A stretch of 57,189 nucleotides of DNA from Deltaproteobacteria bacterium (lineage in GTDB: Bacteria > Desulfobacterota > Desulfobacteria > Desulfobacterales > Desulfatirhabdiaceae). Below, in pieces: positions 8,306-15,440 of the stretch (the first letter of the stretch is position 1; every line of letters starts with the position of its first letter). The notes under the pieces were generated by a model that saw only the letters and a program-made list of their open reading frames with translations, did not search any database and was not told where the DNA came from. The stretch spans positions 1 through 57,189 of the forward strand of contig JACRBZ010000082.1 in the NCBI GenBank assembly GCA_016219185.1, in the 5' to 3' direction. A program made the translations under genes and the position numbers.

Positions 8306-8627
8306 CGATTCCTAAACGCTGCAATCTCTTTCCCGTGGTTTGAGAGGTTTTTCTCTTTCTATGGACTAAAAAACCCGTTGACATGTTCCCGGAGTTTGAT
8401 TATTGCTGGATCTCCCTGAAATTTCAGTTACCGGACATCGAATCCGTCATTTCTGGTAGTTTTGTTTTATGCCTTCAGAAAAATCAAAACGCGCGCTATG
8501 CCCGACCGGGATCGAAAGACCGGCGGAGTTTGTTAACTGGACTCAAGGGGGGATTTAACGCGCGTCTTTTATTGGGTGCCGGGGTTAACCACCAGGCAAC
8601 GAGCCAGGCAAACAAAGGAGAACGGAC
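8306..8627 (+). other. 322-bp gene-free stretch: candidate promoter and long leader of the 58-residue gene
   Basis: Contains a candidate promoter (8378-8406), a 12-bp palindrome at 8416-8427, and from 8489 a set of nested complementary segments: 8489-8495 with 8559-8565 (7 bp, GC only but for one pair), CCGG at 8506-8509 with CCGG at 8520-8523 around a GAAA-containing loop, and GAGT/ACTC near 8526-8544. Further GGTG/CACC pairing is possible at 8575-8595. A protein frame across 8383-8631 exists but shows no family features. Confidence 0.4.
8378..8406 (+). promoter_or_regulatory. Candidate sigma-70-type promoter upstream of the long leader
   Basis: TTGACA at 8378-8383 and TATTGC at 8401-8406, spaced by 17. 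If real, transcripts carry a leader of about 215 bases before the 58-residue gene at 8628. Confidence 0.35.
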
Positions 8628-8804
8628 ATGAGAACAAGTGAACTGAAAACTCTGCTGGAAGAAAATGAAGTCAACCCGAACATGACAATGGGTTATTTCA
8701 TGAAGCTGCTGGCAATCAACCCTGAAGCTGACATCGAAACGGGTTTCGATTTTGAGAAACTTGAACGAAAGCTCAGCAGGGAGCGGTTTGTGAGCACGGC
8801 ATAG
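8628..8804 (+). CDS. Small hypothetical protein, 58 residues
   Basis: The ATG is preceded by AAAGGAG seven bases upstream, a near-perfect ribosome site, and the frame is followed by a clear terminator at 8866. The protein is acidic-to-neutral, soluble and helical in character ('MRTSELKTLLEENE', 'ETGFDFEKLERKL'), with no cysteines or membrane segment. No family is recognised. The combination of good ribosome site, candidate promoter, leader and terminator makes a real gene likely despite its size. Confidence 0.6.
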   Translation: MRTSELKTLLEENEVNPNMTMGYFMKLLAINPEADIETGFDFEKLERKLSRERFVSTA

Positions 8805-8865
8805 TTTTCCCCTCACCCCATACATGACCGGCGCCCCTGAGCGCGCACACGCGACAAAACATTGA

Positions 8866-8906
8866 AGCCCGATCCTTTCCCTGGAGAGATCGGGCTTTTT
8901 ATTTTC
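8866..8906 (+). terminator. Rho-independent terminator after the 58-residue gene
   Basis: Perfect 9-bp stem (8866-8874 with 8888-8896) containing GCCCGATC/GATCGGGC, followed directly by TTTTTATTTT. This is the clearest terminator in the window. Confidence 0.85.
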
Positions 8907-9033
8907 CAGAATCCAAAATACGGGTGGTTTTTGTCATCAGTTGCCAAGAAATCGACGCCTAAATGTCCTTGACGACAATTATGACATGTGATACCCAATT
9001 GTCACAGGCAGGCCACTCAGGTCAGGGCTCAGG

Positions 9034-9057
9034 GACACAATGCCAGAGACACAATGC
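9034..9057 (+). repeat. Two direct repeats GACACAATGC
   Basis: Exact copies at 9034-9043 and 9048-9057, 14-bp period, about 100 bp upstream of the cytochrome b gene. Possibly a tandem regulator site. Confidence 0.4.
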
Positions 9058-9160
9058 AGGATCAGCCGCAAGGTAGGATAAAGCCCAATGGATCCCAAAA
9101 TTGTTACATCTCTCTCAACGAAGAATCGTTGGATTCCACGTTGGCTGTTTATGTGCGCAC

Positions 9161-9841
9161 ATGTATGAGATCGTCCGAGGCCCCATGGCTTGGTGCGCCT
9201 TTTCCGTGTTCATTTTCGGAATGGCGTTTCAGATTTTCCGTATCTTTTTCCATAGCCAGCCACGACCGCGGAGCCGCCTGACGCCGTCCTACGGATATGC
9301 AAAAGGGTCCGACCTTCGCTCGACCCGAGACAAATGGATAGCCCGGCTGGCGGCATGGCGAGCTACCGTGTGGGGGGTCAATCCCCTGATGGCCATCTGC
9401 ACCAGCCTTTTTCATGTGTGCATTTTCATTCTCCCGATTTTTCTGCTGCATCACAATTCGATCATGGGCCAGCTTTGGGGCTTGACCCTTTGCCCCCATG
9501 TTCTGTCCGACCGTGCTACAGACCTTTTATGCGGGGTGGTGTTTTCCTGCGGCGCCGTCTTTCTGATGCGCCGGCTTTTTGTCAGGAGGGTTCGCGCCAT
9601 CACAACGCTCTATGACTACCTGATATGGTGCGTTGCACTCGGTCCTTTTGTGACCGGATTCCTGGCTATCCATGCGGTATTTGACTACGAGACGCTGGTA
9701 ATATGCCACATCCTTGCCGCACAGGTTCTGCTCGTTGTGGCCCCATTCACCAAATTCATCCATATGGTCATGTTTTTTATCAACCGGATTCTTCTGGCCG
9801 GAGAGTTGAGTTTTGGACCCGGACGTAGAACCTGGACGTGA
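9161..9841 (+). CDS. TmcC/NarI-like membrane cytochrome b subunit
   Basis: 226 residues with about five membrane segments. The start at 9161 ('MYEIVRGPMAW') is chosen because this is the usual opening of TmcC-like proteins and the first membrane helix follows directly. Histidines that could ligate b hemes lie in helices: 'FHVCIF' (about 85), 'LHH' (about 97), 'AIHAVF' (about 168) and 'CHILAAQVLLVVAPFTKFIH' (about 181-200), the last matching the NarI-type 'H...PFTK..H' signature. The protein ends with the short basic 'GPGRRTW'. Family role: quinone- or cytochrome-linked transmembrane electron transfer. It begins a four-gene cluster with a tetraheme cytochrome, an iron-sulfur protein and MetV, spaced by 18 bp or less or overlapping, so a complex is likely. 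Confidence 0.82.
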   Translation: MYEIVRGPMAWCAFSVFIFGMAFQIFRIFFHSQPRPRSRLTPSYGYAKGSDLRSTRDKWIARLAAWRATVWGVNPLMAICTSLFHVCIFILPIFLLHHNSIMGQLWGLTLCPHVLSDRATDLLCGVVFSCGAVFLMRRLFVRRVRAITTLYDYLIWCVALGPFVTGFLAIHAVFDYETLVICHILAAQVLLVVAPFTKFIHMVMFFINRILLAGELSFGPGRRTWT

Positions 9842-9859
9842 CTTGCCAAAGGGACACTT

Positions 9860-10285
9860 GTGGCTTCTCCTATCTTCAAATACATGGCATGCCTGATCAT
9901 CGCGGGTTTGGTTCTGGCTCAGCCTCTGGGGGCTCAGCCGGATGAAATTCTGCTGAATCACAGCAAGGTATTCGGCCACTCACGCCAGCATCCGGTTCGT
10001 TTCTCCCATGGAAAGCACATGAATGATTTCGATTGCCTGGATTGCCACCACCGGTACAAGAACAAAAAAAATGTACTGGACAAAGCAGAACTCGAGGAGG
10101 GATCGCCTGCGGCCCAATGCACCACCTGCCACAATCCCAAGTCCAATTGTCAATTGCAGACCGTTTTTCACAAACTGTGCCTTGGCTGCCACACGAAACT
10201 CCAGAAAGCAGGGCGCGAGAGTGGCCCCCGCCTGTGCATCTACTGCCACCCCAGGGAGCCTTTTGCCGTTAAAGGAGGGCTGTAA
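9860..10285 (+). CDS. Periplasmic tetraheme cytochrome c (class III, TmcA-like)
   Basis: 141 residues starting at GTG (9860), with AAAGGG six bases upstream. A signal peptide covers about residues 1-26 (hydrophobic 'ACLIIAGLVLAQ', cleavage near 'LGAQ'). Four CxxCH heme motifs are present: 'CLDCH', 'CTTCH', 'CLGCH' and 'CIYCH', with extra histidines ('HPVRFSHGKH') upstream that would serve as distal ligands, as in cytochrome c3 and TmcA. It would act in the periplasm, passing electrons to or from the adjacent membrane cytochrome b. Length and heme count fit TmcA; some assignment to other c3/c7 families is possible. Confidence 0.85.
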   Translation: MASPIFKYMACLIIAGLVLAQPLGAQPDEILLNHSKVFGHSRQHPVRFSHGKHMNDFDCLDCHHRYKNKKNVLDKAELEEGSPAAQCTTCHNPKSNCQLQTVFHKLCLGCHTKLQKAGRESGPRLCIYCHPREPFAVKGGL

Positions 10286-10288
10286 GGC

Positions 10289-10756
10289 ATGGCTGGAAAA
10301 GAAACCAAGACGACCGCCACCTCCGGGGAATCGATTGCAGCGGATATAAACAGCGCTGCCGTGTGGGCACTTCTTGAAAAGTACAGATTTGAAATGCGGA
10401 TGGCACTCAGGGTTTGCGCCCATTGCGGTCTGTGTGCCGAGAGCTGTTTCCTGTATATGGCCAGGGACCGAAAGCCCGAATACATGCCGTCCCATAAATT
10501 TATCAATACCCTCGGAATCTTATATCGAAAGAAAGGGCGAGTCAGGCGCAAGGAACTTGAAAGCATGTGCCATATCGCCTGGCGACGCTGTGTGCTGTGC
10601 ACCCGGTGCTACTGCCCCTTGGGGATTAACATCCCGGAAATGATCGCTCTGGTGCGGCGCGTCTGCCGGTCTCAGAATGTTCTTCCGGATTTTGAAAACA
10701 CCTCAGGATGGGAAAAACGATCTCATGGTCAAAGCTACACGAAAACCGCTGAATGA
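10289..10756 (+). CDS. Short TmcB-like iron-sulfur protein
   Basis: 155 residues behind AAAGGAGGG. Two cysteine clusters, 'CAHCGLCAESC' (about 48) and the unusual 'CVLCTRCYCPLGI' (about 101), plus the intervening 'YMPSHKFINTLGILYRKKG', match the N-terminal part of TmcB (the HdrD-like subunit of the Tmc complex). TmcB normally continues for another ~250 residues with CCG domains. Here the protein stops shortly after the second cluster and its 3' end overlaps the metV gene by 32 bases. So it is either a naturally short HdrC-like subunit or a truncated TmcB. No signal peptide: cytoplasmic side of the complex. Confidence 0.8.
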   Translation: MAGKETKTTATSGESIAADINSAAVWALLEKYRFEMRMALRVCAHCGLCAESCFLYMARDRKPEYMPSHKFINTLGILYRKKGRVRRKELESMCHIAWRRCVLCTRCYCPLGINIPEMIALVRRVCRSQNVLPDFENTSGWEKRSHGQSYTKTAE

Positions 10757-11423
10757 ACTACTGGAAATCGTTCGACACCATCAGCGAATCCTCAATGTGG
10801 GATGCGGCGGGTGTGTGTCCGTCTGTCTGGTCGGGGGACAGAAGGAGGTTCAAATCCTTTGCAGTGAACTGAATTTGAACCTGAAGCTCGAAAAAGTCAG
10901 CGCACGCATCGAAGGCCATACGGTGGAACGCCAGTGCAACCCTCTGTGTCTGGAGGAACTCGATGATCGGATTGCTGGTTTCGATGCGTTCCTATCCATG
11001 GCTTGCGGGGCAGGAGCTCAGCTTCTGGCCGAACGTTACCCGAATATCCCGGTATATCCGGCCGTCAATACCGTAGCCATCGGCATCGACCGGGATGTGG
11101 GGCTTTACGAAGAACGATGCAGAGCCTGCGGCGAGTGCGTGCTGGCGTATACGGGCGGGATTTGTCCCGTCACCCGCTGTGCCAAGAGCCTCTTTAACGG
11201 TCCCTGCGGGGGCAGCCATGACGGATTATGTGAAATCAGCGATGCCGACGAGATACCCTGCGCCTGGCATCAAATTTATCTTCGATTGCAGGCACAGGGT
11301 CGGCTCGACCGTATTCTGAATTATCGGGAAGTCATGACCTGGCAGAGTACCCCGTGCCGGCCGATTGTCCAGGAGCCTTACAGGGAGCGTTACTATGGGA
11401 AGCCGGGACTAAAGGGAAAGTAA
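10725..11423 (+). CDS. metV: MetV-type methylene-tetrahydrofolate reductase C-terminal protein
   Basis: 232 residues, cytoplasmic. 'VGCGGCVSVCLVGGQKE' near residue 21, 'MACGAGAQLLAE' near 90, and the cysteine-rich end 'CRACGECV', 'GGICPVTRCAKSL', 'NGPCGGSHDGLCEI' (about 130-172) are the hallmarks of the zinc/iron-sulfur protein that partners MetF in acetogens and sulfate reducers. The ATG at 10725 is chosen because the conserved part begins right after it; it lies inside the end of the preceding gene, indicating coupled translation. MetF itself is not in the window. In the reductive acetyl-CoA pathway run backwards, MetFV oxidises methyl-H4folate; here the context suggests its electrons might reach the Tmc-like membrane module. 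Confidence 0.83.
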   Translation: MVKATRKPLNELLEIVRHHQRILNVGCGGCVSVCLVGGQKEVQILCSELNLNLKLEKVSARIEGHTVERQCNPLCLEELDDRIAGFDAFLSMACGAGAQLLAERYPNIPVYPAVNTVAIGIDRDVGLYEERCRACGECVLAYTGGICPVTRCAKSLFNGPCGGSHDGLCEISDADEIPCAWHQIYLRLQAQGRLDRILNYREVMTWQSTPCRPIVQEPYRERYYGKPGLKGK

Positions 11424-11491
11424 CCAAATGGATCGGTGATCATCCCGGTAGATACCCAGGTAATCCTTGAACGGTTGCAGACCGTCAAAAA

Positions 11492-12022
11492 TCAATGCCT
11501 GAGCGACACCGGGTCATCTGCCTCGTTAATAAGTTTCAGCTTGGCCCGAAGAGGCTCGTAGTAAAATGCGCCTTTCCCCGCTTTCGTCTTACCGTTTATT
11601 TTTATTTTGAATCTCAGGTGATCTTTTTCATTGAACCATTGATATATCCACCAGTCGCCATCCTCTTTAATTTCATATGGAGCTGTTCCAATCTGCTTGA
11701 AGATATTTTTTTCAATTGTGCTTTTGATATCTTCAATGCTATCTTCACTCTCGGATATATTGACAATCCGTGCATAGAGTTGACTGTCGATAAATGCATA
11801 TGAAATCGATGGATTGTATTTCTCATGCATATCCATGCGGCATGGTCCGGTATAGTTGTAATAGGATATTCCGCTTTTTTCCATGTACTTGACGAAATAT
11901 CCATCTTTGTTCAGCGCCTCGATGCGGGCACCAAAATCCGGTTTATTGCAGTCAAAACTTTGTGCCAGTAATGGAAGCGCCAGAATGAAAAATCCCATGA
12001 TCAAACACGTTTTTTTCAGCAT
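11492..12022 (-). CDS. Secreted protein of unknown function
   Basis: 176 residues. N-terminal signal peptide 'MLKKTCLIMGFFILALPLLA' (cleavage probably after the LLAQS region), then a soluble alpha/beta-looking protein with only two cysteines after the signal ('DCNK', 'PCRM'), which could form a disulfide. AAAGGA precedes the ATG. No family recognised. The gene is A+T-rich compared with the redox genes before it and stands alone, facing the MetV gene convergently. Periplasmic location is inferred from the signal peptide only. Confidence 0.65.
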   Translation of the reverse strand: MLKKTCLIMGFFILALPLLAQSFDCNKPDFGARIEALNKDGYFVKYMEKSGISYYNYTGPCRMDMHEKYNPSISYAFIDSQLYARIVNISESEDSIEDIKSTIEKNIFKQIGTAPYEIKEDGDWWIYQWFNEKDHLRFKIKINGKTKAGKGAFYYEPLRAKLKLINEADDPVSLRH

Positions 12023-12138
12023 CTTGAATCCTTTCTAATTGTGAGAGTGGTTTTAGGTGAAAAACAAAAAGACCGAGATCATTTTTTTGACGTCCGGCCT
12101 TGGAAGCGTACCGATGGTTTTCCGATCCGGGATACACC

Positions 12139-12543
12139 TCATTGATATTCAACCAGCTTTTGCCTCAATGCCGCAGAAACAGCGATGGGCTTGTTCTCTC
12201 CGTAATCAAAACGAACCTGAACGGACTCACCTTTTGCGAAGGTAACCGCGTCATCCGATAAATCCACCAGTTTATAACCCAATCCAAAACTTTTATTTCC
12301 AATATCCTTTACCCGAATCTCAAGCGATAGTTGGGAATTCAGTGTAACGGGTCTGAGATAATCACAGCTTATGTGGGCCAAAATAAATGAAAACGTGGAA
12401 AAATCCGTGCTGTTGGATATTTTTTGAAAAAATGCCAATCGTGCTTCAGCAAAATAGGTGAAAAACACTGAATTATTAACATGTCCCATGCCATCAATAT
12501 CCCGGAATCTGACATGTATCGGGAATCTGAAAACGTTTTTCAT
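12139..12543 (-). CDS. Hot-dog-fold acyl-CoA thioesterase (YbgC/FadM family)
   Basis: 134 residues, the usual length of the family. 'VRFRDIDGMGHVNNSVFFTYFAEAR' region (residues about 10-34) contains the conserved Asp and His-Val-Asn of the active site, and the central 'CDYLRPV' and 'VQVRFDY' strands fit the 4-hydroxybenzoyl-CoA thioesterase fold. It hydrolyses an acyl-CoA in the cytoplasm; the acyl group cannot be told from sequence. AAAGGATA lies before the ATG. Neighbouring genes give no pathway. Confidence 0.85.
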   Translation of the reverse strand: MKNVFRFPIHVRFRDIDGMGHVNNSVFFTYFAEARLAFFQKISNSTDFSTFSFILAHISCDYLRPVTLNSQLSLEIRVKDIGNKSFGLGYKLVDLSDDAVTFAKGESVQVRFDYGENKPIAVSAALRQKLVEYQ

Positions 12544-12675
12544 TATCCTTTCCTCAAATCATGGCACAATACCAGATCAGTCGTAGAAGTTCTGCAGCGC
12601 ATTATTCGAGCTTCCAGTATTCCGGCAATTTCTGAAATGGTTCCGACGAAATCGCGTCAGGTTCGGTGAAATGAG

Positions 12676-12699
12676 CCAAAAAATCGATCATAATCGATT
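12676..12699 (-). terminator. Terminator of the PreA-like gene
   Basis: On the minus strand a 7-bp stem AATCGAT/ATCGATT (12682-12688 with 12693-12699, loop of four) runs into a T-run corresponding to the six A at 12678-12683. It lies 25 bp past the stop of the gene at 12725. Confidence 0.6.
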
Positions 12700-12724
12700 G
12701 ATTCCTTTTCGGCTGGAGCGCAAT

Positions 12725-13918
12725 TCAGCAATCCCGAAGGCGGATTGCGCCGAATGGGCAGACATGTGCGCAAAGCGAGCATCCAACACATTTTTCAGGA
12801 TCAATGCATGGGCAGGCATCCTCCGAAAGCGCAGAAATTGCCTGATAACCGCCATCCCTGCACGAGACGACACATTTTCCACAGCGTTTACAGGTCTCCG
12901 GATCAATCACGGCGCGGGTCCTGAATGTGGTATCCAACTGGTCAAATCGCCTGATGCGTTGTGATCCCTTGCCCTGAAAATCGGCTATTGTCTCGAACCC
13001 GTGTTGATCCATGAACTGCAACATTCCGGATAGAAGCTGGTGAATCAATGGATATCCCTCGAACATCACCGCGGTTGCCAGTTGCACAACACCTGCACCC
13101 AACAGCAGAAATTCGACCGCATCTTCACCGGCCATGCAGCCGCCACATCCCATGACGGGAATGGCGGGACCACAGACGAGCTCATGAACGCAACGAAGGG
13201 CAATGGGCTTTATACCTGGGCCGGAATATCCACCGGATGTGGAATAGCCGTTGACGTTCACTTTCGGATTCAGCGTTGAAAGGTCAAATCCGAGAAGAGA
13301 TGGAACCGTATTGATGGCACAGAAAGCATCCGCACCGGCTTTAGCCAGTTCCTCACCGATGAAAGCGATATCCGTGACATTGGGGGTAAGCTTTGGAACA
13401 ATGGGCAAGGTGATCCGGTGATCCGCCTTGATGTTTCGAACAATATCGGCTGCGACCTTTTCATTCTGACCGATGGCACATCCCTTACCCTTTTCCGGAT
13501 AACCGTTAGGACAGGAGAAATTCAGCTCGACCATATCCATTCCGGCTTCCTGGCATCCCAGGGCAAGCCGTCGCCATCCGTCAAAATCACGGGCATCCGC
13601 CATGATGCTTCCGATTATCAGCCGATCCGGAAACTTCTTTTTCAACGCCACGACTCCGGAGAACCATTCGGTGGGTGACAATTCGCTTACCAGTTCAATA
13701 TTTTTGAATCCATACACCCTGCTTCCGATTTTGTTGATACCGAAACGATTGGAAAGATTCCGAACAGGCTCATCTATCAAGGTTTTGATAACGGCCCCGG
13801 CCCAACCCGCTTCAAAAGCGCGCTCGATCATGGCGGGCGTCGCCGTGGGTGGCGCGGATGCCAGTATGAACGGGTTAATCAGCGGTAACCCCATAAATTC
13901 CAAACCCAATCGGTTCAT
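12725..13918 (-). CDS. preA: PreA-like dihydropyrimidine/dihydroorotate dehydrogenase with ferredoxin domain
   Basis: 397 residues. An FMN-binding TIM barrel of the dihydroorotate/dihydropyrimidine dehydrogenase family (about 1-310: 'NPFILASAPPTAT', active-site loop 'FSCPNGYPEKGKG', 'INTVPSLLGFDLSTLNP', 'GCGGCMAGEDAVEF') fused to a C-terminal two-cluster ferredoxin ('CKRCGKCVVSC', 'CVGCSLCAHVCP', about 340-390). This is the layout of PreA, the catalytic subunit of NAD-dependent dihydropyrimidine dehydrogenase. The FAD/NAD partner PreT is not adjacent; the distant flavoprotein at 1915 shares PreT-like domains but is not its obvious partner. GAGGGGGG precedes the ATG. Reduction of uracil/thymine, or of another cyclic substrate, is inferred from family only. 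Confidence 0.85.
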   Translation of the reverse strand: MNRLGLEFMGLPLINPFILASAPPTATPAMIERAFEAGWAGAVIKTLIDEPVRNLSNRFGINKIGSRVYGFKNIELVSELSPTEWFSGVVALKKKFPDRLIIGSIMADARDFDGWRRLALGCQEAGMDMVELNFSCPNGYPEKGKGCAIGQNEKVAADIVRNIKADHRITLPIVPKLTPNVTDIAFIGEELAKAGADAFCAINTVPSLLGFDLSTLNPKVNVNGYSTSGGYSGPGIKPIALRCVHELVCGPAIPVMGCGGCMAGEDAVEFLLLGAGVVQLATAVMFEGYPLIHQLLSGMLQFMDQHGFETIADFQGKGSQRIRRFDQLDTTFRTRAVIDPETCKRCGKCVVSCRDGGYQAISALSEDACPCIDPEKCVGCSLCAHVCPFGAIRLRDC

Positions 13919-14166
13919 ATGCCCCCCTCTCTATAAAAGAAATAATACGTGACGTTCCGAATATCATATACTCCGTGAGCAGCGGATGAGTCAATCCTGG
14001 TTTATGCAGAGAGACGCAAGAAGTGAGCAGAGGTAAGTCCAATCCGAAGGGTCAGCCTCTCGGAGATTTGCACTTGATGGGGTGATAACAAAAAATGACT
14101 TAAGAAAAAAAATAATATGCGGATAATGGTATCAAAAGAGAACAACTCTCAAAAAGGAGAAATCAA

Positions 14167-14331
14167 ATGAATTGCAAAAACTGTTATAAACGATCCGCAC
14201 ATATCGATGATGACGGCGAAAAGAATTATTGCACTAAAAAAGGCATTATTCTTCAAGACGATTACTACATCCAAGAGCACCCAGATTGCTGTGTCTGTGA
14301 CGGAAGGCGGGACGTTACCCTTAGATCATGA
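14167..14331 (+). CDS. Cysteine-rich mini-protein, 54 residues
   Basis: AAGGAG lies seven bases before the ATG. The protein has six cysteines arranged as 'CKNC' (3 and 6), a single Cys near 22, and 'CCVC' near 41-44, which suggests one zinc or iron-sulfur site; the rest is strongly polar ('HIDDDGEKNY'). Nothing hydrophobic. Flanked by the PreA-like gene (divergent) and the ureohydrolase (convergent). No family is recognised; a small zinc-ribbon regulator is possible. Confidence 0.6.
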   Translation: MNCKNCYKRSAHIDDDGEKNYCTKKGIILQDDYYIQEHPDCCVCDGRRDVTLRS

Positions 14332-14444
14332 AAGCTTGAATTTCGGATAACCGATCCCTGATCAACTCCCGTTATTAATTACAATCATTGGGGATACACC
14401 TGGAGCAAACTCTGATTGCATGGTGCATTGCCCTTCTATCGGGT

Positions 14445-15410
14445 TCATTTTCCAATTTGGCCGCTGTGGGCCAAGGTACCGATGAAATTAATTATCAACT
14501 GTGCACCTGTTGAGGCAGTCAAACCGTTAATGTCCCGCTCGGGCCGAAGTTCAAACAGGCTGATGCCTGCTATCCGTCCCTTTGATGCAATGCCTTGCAC
14601 CAGATCCGTGACTTCATCAAAGGAAAGGCCCCCCGGACTGGGAAAGAGCACGCCTGGCGCTATGGCGGTATCCAGCGCATCCATATCAATGGTGATCAAA
14701 TAGTGATCCGCCGCTGGAATTTTATCAATGCATGCATCGATTCCTTTCTGGTGAACTTCACGGGCACGGATGAAAACGCTTCCGAACAAAAGGGCATCGT
14801 TTACCTCCTGCCGTCTGGCACTTCCGATACCTCGCAACCCGACCTGAACCATGGCTTTGACCCAAGGCATTTCTGAAGCCCGTCTCATCCCGCTACTGTA
14901 ACCTTCCCCTACCCCATTTAGCTCATTCCGCCAATCGATGTGGGCGTCAATATGCACGAGGCAAAGATCATCGCACCCATCGAAGGCACGTACGAACGGA
15001 ATAAAGCCTCCCTCATCAGTACCTAAAGCAACGGGCATGGCGCCTCGGGCCAGGATAGTGCGAATCACGGCAGTGATACGCTCCGGGTTTTGCAGACTCC
15101 CGTTCGCCTTCCTGTCGACATCTCCGCAATCAACCATTCGAATCTGACGGTCAGCCAAAAGGACATCGTTGAAGTCAAAATCATAATGGTCCCAATAGCC
15201 GGTGAATCTGGATGATTGAAGGCGGATGGCATCCGGAGCTGTCTCCATCGCAGTCTGAGTTGCAGATGCCACGGATTTCCGAGGATAGGGACTCACATAA
15301 TGAAGCCCGATAATTGCGATATCCGCTTCGAGGTTATTCAGTTGAACGCAGATCGGAAAGCCTGCGAAACCGTGGGCTGGCGGAGTAAGAAAATCCGAAT
15401 TCATCGACAT
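14445..15410 (-). CDS. Ureohydrolase-family protein (agmatinase/arginase fold)
   Basis: 321 residues from an ATG with AAAGGT seven bases upstream (an earlier TTG at 15428 is possible). Arginase-fold motifs are present but altered: the first metal motif, normally GGDH, reads 'GTDEGG' (about 130); the second is intact, 'DAHIDW' (about 155); the third reads 'DMDALDTAIAPG' (about 242), with Thr where Pro usually follows the third Asp. 'NGVGEGYSSGMRRASEMPWV' resembles a subfamily known to me from bacterial agmatinase-like proteins. The family hydrolyses guanidino compounds to urea with two Mn ions. Loss of the first-motif His makes agmatine hydrolysis uncertain, and the substrate is unknown. The PAS-domain gene lies 30 bp upstream, possibly co-transcribed. 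Confidence 0.75.
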   Translation of the reverse strand: MSMNSDFLTPPAHGFAGFPICVQLNNLEADIAIIGLHYVSPYPRKSVASATQTAMETAPDAIRLQSSRFTGYWDHYDFDFNDVLLADRQIRMVDCGDVDRKANGSLQNPERITAVIRTILARGAMPVALGTDEGGFIPFVRAFDGCDDLCLVHIDAHIDWRNELNGVGEGYSSGMRRASEMPWVKAMVQVGLRGIGSARRQEVNDALLFGSVFIRAREVHQKGIDACIDKIPAADHYLITIDMDALDTAIAPGVLFPSPGGLSFDEVTDLVQGIASKGRIAGISLFELRPERDINGLTASTGAQLIINFIGTLAHSGQIGK

Positions 15411-15440
15411 GCATTCGACCTTTGTCAAGTCGTCAAAAAA

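Larger units (their letters stand above)
8805..9160 (+). other. 356-bp gene-free stretch before the Tmc-like cluster
   Basis: Holds the terminator at 8866-8906, an inverted repeat GACAATT / AATTGTC (8974-8980 and 8997-9003, 16 bases apart), and a 10-bp direct repeat at 9034-9057. No coding signal is seen. It probably contains the promoter and operator of the cytochrome cluster. Confidence 0.4.

Noticed and set aside
8480..8600. c-di-GMP-I or other known riboswitch
   Set aside because: The expected conserved core (for example GACGCAAAGCC) is missing; only generic pairing was seen.
8383..8631. 82-residue frame upstream of the 58-residue gene
   Set aside because: No ribosome site, ends inside the start of the next gene, and the region looks like a leader RNA.
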